Source of the DNA: Streptosporangiaceae bacterium
GTDB taxonomy: Bacteria; Actinomycetota; Actinomycetes; Streptosporangiales; Streptosporangiaceae
DNA: 59,097 nucleotides
Reading direction: 5' to 3'
Assembly (NCBI GenBank): GCA_025964715.1
Contig: JAOPYH010000419.1
Coordinates: 1 to 59,097, forward strand
The position numbers and the translations under genes were made by a program. Of this stretch, positions 55,116-59,097 are shown one piece after another; positions within the stretch are counted from its first letter, which is position 1; the number at the start of each line of letters is the position of its first letter. Under the pieces are notes generated by a model. The model was not told the DNA's origin and did not search any database. It worked only from the letters and a program-made list of their open reading frames with translations.

Positions 55116-55841
55116 ATGAAGCGCAGCAAGAACTACCGCAACGCCTTCGACCGGATCGACCACGACCGGCTCTACAGCCCGATCGAGGCCGTACGGCTGG
55201 CCAAGGAGACCTCGGCCACCAAGTTCGGCTCGACGGTCGAGATCGCCCTGCGGCTCGGCGTCGACCCGCGCAAGGCCGACCAGATGGTGCGCGGCACGGT
55301 CAACCTGCCGCACGGCACGGGCAAGACCGCGCGCGTCCTCGTCTTCGCCGGCGGCGCCAAGGCCGACGAGGCCCGTGAGGCCGGAGCCGACTTCGTCGGC
55401 GCTGACGACCTGATCGAGCGGATCCAGGGCGGCTTCCTGGACTTCGACGCGGTCGTCGCCACGCCGGACATGATGGGCAAGGTCGGCCGCCTCGGCCGGG
55501 TGCTCGGCCCGCGTGGTCTCATGCCCAACCCCAAGACCGGCACGGTCACCATGAACGTGACCAAGGCCGTGACGGAGATCAAGGGCGGCAAGATCGAGTT
55601 CCGGGTCGACCGGCACGGCAACCTTCACTTCATCATCGGCAAGACCTCGTTCGACGAGCGCGAGCTGGTGGAGAACTACGCCGCCGCGGTCGACGAGATC
55701 CAGCGACTCAAGCCGTCGGCGGCCAAGGGCCGTTACGTCAAGAAGGCGACGATGACGACCACGATGGGCCCCGGCATCCCGGTGGACCCCAACGCGGTCC
55801 GTAACCTGACCGCGGAGCTCGACGAGGTCGCGGCCGGCTGA
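55116..55841 (+). CDS. rplA: 50S ribosomal protein L1
   Basis: 241 residues, complete. Conserved segments: [52 protein letters not shown]. Builds the L1 stalk and represses its own operon in many bacteria. ATG 55116 follows GGGGAGCTGAG. It is 116 bases beyond the rplK stop. Confidence 0.97.
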   Translation: MKRSKNYRNAFDRIDHDRLYSPIEAVRLAKETSATKFGSTVEIALRLGVDPRKADQMVRGTVNLPHGTGKTARVLVFAGGAKADEAREAGADFVGADDLIERIQGGFLDFDAVVATPDMMGKVGRLGRVLGPRGLMPNPKTGTVTMNVTKAVTEIKGGKIEFRVDRHGNLHFIIGKTSFDERELVENYAAAVDEIQRLKPSAAKGRYVKKATMTTTMGPGIPVDPNAVRNLTAELDEVAAG

Positions 55842-55865
55842 CCGTCTCCGGTTCCGGCTCCGGCC

Positions 55866-55897
55866 AAGGGCGCTCCCGCAGCCGCGGGAGCGCCCTT
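55866..55897 (+). terminator. terminator after rplA
   Basis: Perfect 14-bp stem AAGGGCGCTCCCGC / GCGGGAGCGCCCTT with a 4-base loop, 24 bases after the stop. Confidence 0.85.
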
Positions 55898-55998
55898 CGC
55901 CGTATGCCGGCGCGGCCTTGGTAAGAGATGCGGATTACGGCTGTGACGGCCGTTACGGGGCGTTCAGAGGTGCGGCGGGTGATTACTACGCCTTGAGG

Positions 55999-56025
55999 GG
56001 TACCAGTCGGGGACGTATTGGTACC
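55999..56025. promoter_or_regulatory. GGTACCA inverted repeat upstream of lipoprotein gene
   Basis: GGTACCA and TGGTACC separated by 13 bases, about 100 bases before the lipoprotein ATG. The surrounding 286-base gap is AT-richer than its neighbours. Candidate operator; no known regulator assigned. Confidence 0.4.
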
Positions 56026-56127
56026 ACGGGGGGATGCAGCGCAGATCGCGCAGAACCAAACTGTTGGACAACAAGGCCCGCGCAGGCCGGACGGCCGTCA
56101 AGGGCACACCAGGAAGGAATCCCTCTC

Positions 56128-56982
56128 ATGAGTCGTCGATTCGCGGCGGGGGCCGCGGCAGGCACCGCTCTGGTCCTCTCACTCTCCGGATGCATGGGTG
56201 ACTCCGGAGGGACGAACACCAACGGCATCAAGCTGACCGCCGCTCAGGTGGTCGCCAAGAGCTCGGAGCAGACCGGCAAGACCGACTCCTTCAAGGCCGA
56301 CCTGACGGTGGCCGGCACCTCCGGTGGGTCGGCCATGAACGCCCACGTCAACGGTCAGTTCCGGATCCGGCCGAGCCTGGCCTTCACCGCCAAGCTGGAC
56401 CAGGCCAGCCACGGCGGGCAGTCGCTGCCGGGCGGAGCGGCCCAGGCCATCTTCACCGACAACGTCCTGTACGTACGGGCCCAGCAGCTGTCGCAGTTCA
56501 CCGGCGGGAAGCCGTGGATGAAGATCGACACGAGCCAGGCCGGTCAGCAGTCCGGACTGAACGTGAAGAACCTGGTCGGCCAGGTCGAGAAGGTCAACCC
56601 GGCCGAGCAGACCAAGATGTTCACCGCCTCCAAGGACGTCCGCAAGGTCGGCGACGAGACCGTCGACGGCGTGAAGACGACCCACTACGCGGGGACGGTC
56701 ACCGTCGACCAGGCGCTGAAGCAGTTCGACGCCACGAGCCGGGACAAGCTCCGCAAGTTCTACGCCGAGGGTGCGGGCCAGAAGATCAACTTTGATCTGT
56801 GGACCGACGGCGAGCAGCTTCCGCGCAAGCTCGTCTCCAAGGTAAACACGCCCAAGGGCGACTCCGCGACCGTGACGATCCTCTACCGCGACTACGGCAA
56901 GCCGGTCACGGTCACCGCGCCGCCGGCCGCCGACGTGCAGACCTTCGACCCGTCGACCTTCCTCGGCCGGTCGGCCAACTGA
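56128..56982 (+). CDS. LppX/LprG-family lipoprotein
   Basis: 284 residues. Lipoprotein signal with lipobox LSGC (Cys 22). The mature part has the LppX_LprAFG (DUF1396) layout, with a long two-part beta-sheet pattern: QFRIRPSLAFTAKL, NVLYVRAQQLSQF, VDGVKTTHYAGTVTVDQAL, and TVTILYRDYGKPVTV. Mycobacterial members carry lipids across the envelope. It interrupts the rplA-rplJ interval under its own promoter. ATG 56128 follows AGGAAGG. Confidence 0.88.
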   Translation: MSRRFAAGAAAGTALVLSLSGCMGDSGGTNTNGIKLTAAQVVAKSSEQTGKTDSFKADLTVAGTSGGSAMNAHVNGQFRIRPSLAFTAKLDQASHGGQSLPGGAAQAIFTDNVLYVRAQQLSQFTGGKPWMKIDTSQAGQQSGLNVKNLVGQVEKVNPAEQTKMFTASKDVRKVGDETVDGVKTTHYAGTVTVDQALKQFDATSRDKLRKFYAEGAGQKINFDLWTDGEQLPRKLVSKVNTPKGDSATVTILYRDYGKPVTVTAPPAADVQTFDPSTFLGRSAN

Positions 56983-57069
56983 TCCCCCGCTGGCTCGATC
57001 CGCGCCCCGTGGCCACCGGCCGCGGGGCGCGTTTTGCGCTCCGGCGCTACGGCACGTACTCTGTGCACT

Positions 57070-57216
57070 GCCGAAGACCGCCGGTCGCCATCCATACGGA
57101 TGGCCGAAGGTCCCGCGAAGAGCGGGTGGCCCGCGCAGGTGAGACGAGAGCCGTTTCGCACGGAACACGACCGTGCGTTCGCCCCGTGTGCACCCGCGCC
57201 GGGGCGCTTTTGTTTT
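57070..57216 (+). promoter_or_regulatory. L10 leader with intrinsic terminator upstream of rplJ
   Basis: Features of the L10-type ribosomal-protein leader: CCGAAGACCGCCGGT, the hairpin GCCATCC-ATAC-GGATGGC (57087-57104), GAAGGTC, CCCGC-GAAGA-GCGGG, then CCCGCGCAGGTGAGACG. A hairpin CGCACGG/CCGTGCG (57157-57177) leads to a terminator, CGCCCCG/CGGGGCG (57180-57206), followed by CTTTTGTTTT. Excess L10-L12 complex would be expected to promote termination before rplJ. Confidence 0.75.
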
Positions 57217-57336
57217 CTCCGGGCACTTCTCCGGCGACCTGGTCGACGGCAGGACGCTAGATCACGTTCCGGTAGAGGCGCTCGCCACGGAGCCTGTGGT
57301 CTTGCGGTCCTACTTCTGTTGTTGGGAAGGAGGCCC

Positions 57337-57948
57337 ATGGCGAGAGCGGACAAGGCGGCTGCGGTCGCCGAGCTCACGAACGAGTTCGAGAGCTCGAACG
57401 GCGCCGTGCTCACCGAGTATCGCGGGCTCACCGTGGCGCAGCTCAGCGAACTGCGTCACAACCTCGGTGACACTACGAAATTCGCCGTGGTGAAGAACAC
57501 GCTGACCAAGATCGCCGCGCGCGATGCCGGGGTGGACGGACGGCTCGGCGAGCTGCTCCATGGCCCGTCGGCGATCGCGTTCGTCAGGGGCGATGTGGTC
57601 GAGGCCGCCAAGGGCCTGCGTGACTTCGCCAAGGCGAACCCGCACCTAGTGATCAAGGGCGGTGTCATCGACGGAAAGCCGATGACGCCCGAAGAGATCA
57701 CCAAGCTCGCCGACCTCGAGTCTCGTGAGGTTCTCCTCGCGAAGCTGGCCGGCGCGATGAAGGCTTCCATGGCCAATGCGGCCGCGGTCTTCAACGCCCT
57801 GCCGACGCAGGTGGCCCAGCTGGCGGAAGCGCTGCGGGTCAAGCGCGAGGAGTCCGGCGAGACGAGCGAGGCGCCGGCCGACGCAGCCCCCGAGGCTGCC
57901 GAGGCCACCGAGGCGCCCGCAGAGGCGGCACAGTCCACCGAGGACTGA
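57337..57948 (+). CDS. rplJ: 50S ribosomal protein L10
   Basis: 203 residues, complete. Conserved: [26 protein letters not shown] and the helix that binds L12 dimers, with an Ala/Glu-rich tail. Base of the L12 stalk. ATG 57337 after GGAAGGAGG. The L10 leader upstream suggests feedback by the L10-L12 complex. Confidence 0.97.
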   Translation: MARADKAAAVAELTNEFESSNGAVLTEYRGLTVAQLSELRHNLGDTTKFAVVKNTLTKIAARDAGVDGRLGELLHGPSAIAFVRGDVVEAAKGLRDFAKANPHLVIKGGVIDGKPMTPEEITKLADLESREVLLAKLAGAMKASMANAAAVFNALPTQVAQLAEALRVKREESGETSEAPADAAPEAAEATEAPAEAAQSTED

Positions 57949-57999
57949 GACCCCGCGGTCGTACGACTTAGTAACTCAGCCACACCGGAGGAACACACA

Positions 58000-58383
58000 A
58001 TGGCGAAGCTCAGCACCGACGAGCTGCTCGACACGTTCAAGGAGATGACCCTCCTCGAGCTTTCGGAGTTCGTGAAGCAGTTCGAGGAAGTCTTCGACGT
58101 CAAGGCCGCCGCGCCCGTCGCGGCCGCTGCCCCGGCCGCCGCAGGCGCCCCGGCCGAGGCCGCGGAGGAGCAGGACGAGTTCGACGTCATCCTCGAGGCC
58201 GCCGGCGACAAGAAGATCCAGGTCATCAAGGAGGTCCGCTCGCTCACGAGCCTCGGACTGAAGGAGGCCAAGGACCTCGTCGACGGTGCCCCCAAGGCGC
58301 TGCTCGAGAAGGTCAACAAGGAGGCCGCCGAGAAGGCCAAGGCGGCCCTCGAGGGCGCCGGCGCCACCGTCACCGTCAAGTGA
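58000..58383 (+). CDS. rplL: 50S ribosomal protein L7/L12
   Basis: 127 residues. N-terminal dimerisation domain ([20 protein letters not shown]), Ala-rich hinge, and C-terminal factor-binding domain ([20 protein letters not shown]). RBS GGAGGA before ATG 58000; 51 bases after rplJ. Confidence 0.98.
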   Translation: MAKLSTDELLDTFKEMTLLELSEFVKQFEEVFDVKAAAPVAAAAPAAAGAPAEAAEEQDEFDVILEAAGDKKIQVIKEVRSLTSLGLKEAKDLVDGAPKALLEKVNKEAAEKAKAALEGAGATVTVK

Positions 58384-58406
58384 CGTCTCGCGTCTGAAGC
58401 TCCACA

Positions 58407-58451
58407 CGAAAGGGGCGGTCCACCCAGGTGCCGGGTGGGCCGTCCCTTTCG
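58407..58451 (+). terminator. terminator after rplL
   Basis: Long stem CGAAAGGGGCGGTCCACCC paired with GGGTGGGCCGTCCCTTTCG (two G-U wobbles), loop of seven bases. It starts 24 bases past the rplL stop, so the next gene needs its own promoter. Confidence 0.8.
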
Positions 58452-58612
58452 CGTCGCCCGAGTGCGCTCGCGGGAGAAACGCGATGATCGCCGATGTGGA
58501 TCTCCATACCGCGTTATGATCCGGCGACCGGCTGACCGGTAGGCCTCCGGTTCCAGCGCGTCCATGTCGTCGTGGCGCCGAGTGGCGGCCACCGGGCGAT
58601 GGGAGGGAACAG

Positions 58613-59097
58613 GTGGCGCTTCACGGGGCGCGGTCCCCTCGCAGGTCGCGCTCATTGGTGCCTGCCGCGCTGCTCGTGCTCGTCGCCGTCCTTGGGACGG
58701 CCTGGGTGCGCATCGGCGGCGACCTCGACGGGGCGCGGTCGGCGGCCCTTGATCGCTTCGCCGCCGTCCAGGCCGCCCAGCGCTACGCCCTGAGCCTGAT
58801 GGCGATCGACTACCGCACGGTCGACCGTGACGTGCGGCGCGTCCTCGACTCCTCGACGGGCCAGGCCAGGGATGAGTACGCCAAGGGTGCCGAGCGGCTG
58901 AAGGCGGCGACCCGCCTGAACAAGGCGACGCAGACGGGCGTGGTGCGCGCCGCAGGGCTCGTCTCGGTCGACGGGCCGCGGAGCATCGCGCGGGTGCTGG
59001 TGGTGGCCGACTCGGTGATCCGCTGGGAGGGGGCCAAGACCCCGCCCCAGGACCGCTTCTACCGCTGGAGCGTGGAGGTCACCAAGGTCGGCGGAGC
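58613..59097 (+). CDS. Mce-associated membrane protein (5' part)
   Basis: Runs off the end of the window after about 161 residues. A basic N-terminus, one membrane helix (residues 15-35), then the extracytoplasmic helix-and-cone domain of Mce-associated proteins: VQAAQRYALSLMAIDYRTVD followed by a DSSTGQARDEYAKGAERLK region. Supports lipid-import Mce complexes. GTG 58613 follows GGGAGGGA. Its position after rplL suggests that a mce-related locus follows in place of rpoB. Confidence 0.82.
   Translation, partial: MALHGARSPRRSRSLVPAALLVLVAVLGTAWVRIGGDLDGARSAALDRFAAVQAAQRYALSLMAIDYRTVDRDVRRVLDSSTGQARDEYAKGAERLKAATRLNKATQTGVVRAAGLVSVDGPRSIARVLVVADSVIRWEGAKTPPQDRFYRWSVEVTKVGG

Noticed and set aside
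1..59097. CRISPR arrays, insertion sequences, integrases
   Set aside because: No regularly spaced repeats, transposase motifs or terminal inverted repeats with target duplications were seen.

Overview
The window is about 59 kb of a GC-rich actinomycete chromosome. The evidence is the codon use, the many GTG starts, 4-base ATGA/GTGA gene overlaps, MaoC-type dehydratase pairs, DUF222-HNH and Mce-associated genes. Gene order resembles the nuo to rpl region of streptomycetes as I remember it. The style suggests a Streptosporangiales/Thermomonosporaceae-like genus, which is inference only. I see no IS element, phage, CRISPR array or origin.

Layout. (1) 2-11147: the 3' part of a standard nuo operon (end of nuoF, then nuoG-N), followed by a long-chain polyprenyl diphosphate synthase (11156-12151) that probably makes the menaquinone side chain. 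(2) 12127-23480: an accessory stretch. It holds RarD, MsrA, a secreted astacin-like metalloprotease, a frameshifted DUF222-HNH gene with a LexA-type box on its start codon, a CbrC-family protein and an isochorismatase-fold protein without its cysteine. It also holds an ABC-2 permease with a partner ATPase fused to an extracytoplasmic alpha/beta-hydrolase, an unknown 455-residue protein and a stand-alone SecD-P1-like protein. (3) 23623-38902: korB/korA (2-oxoacid:ferredoxin oxidoreductase), two paralogous membrane-anchored proteins, and divergently a second nuo cluster, A-B-C-H-I-J-K-L-M-N. That cluster has no nuoD, E, F or G. The natural reading is a ferredoxin-fed, proton-pumping complex I variant that must borrow a NuoD from elsewhere. 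(4) 39002-53215: HtpX, a UTRA regulator with an unusual HTH and operator-like repeats, YajQ, tRNA-Tyr, an XRE regulator, a PP2C-like protein, tRNA-Thr, a zinc-ribbon thioredoxin, tRNA-Met, rpmG, hadA/hadB-like dehydratase genes, murB, adenosine deaminase, a secreted Ala/Lys-rich protein, a SigE-type ECF sigma with a putative anti-sigma, an aspartate-type aminotransferase and tRNA-Trp. (5) 53309-58383: the secE-nusG-rplK-rplA and rplJ-rplL ribosomal/transcription block, interrupted by a LppX/LprG-like lipoprotein gene. (6) From 58613: the start of a Mce-associated membrane protein, where rpoB often follows.

Most striking points: rplK has an in-frame TAA at codon 46, inside a small cluster of odd substitutions, although the frame is open on both sides. 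The rplK leader folds into a compact three-way junction. rplJ is preceded by an L10-type leader that ends in an intrinsic terminator. The ABC ATPase-hydrolase fusion and the NuoD-less ferredoxin-type complex I beside korAB are the best candidates for unusual biology.
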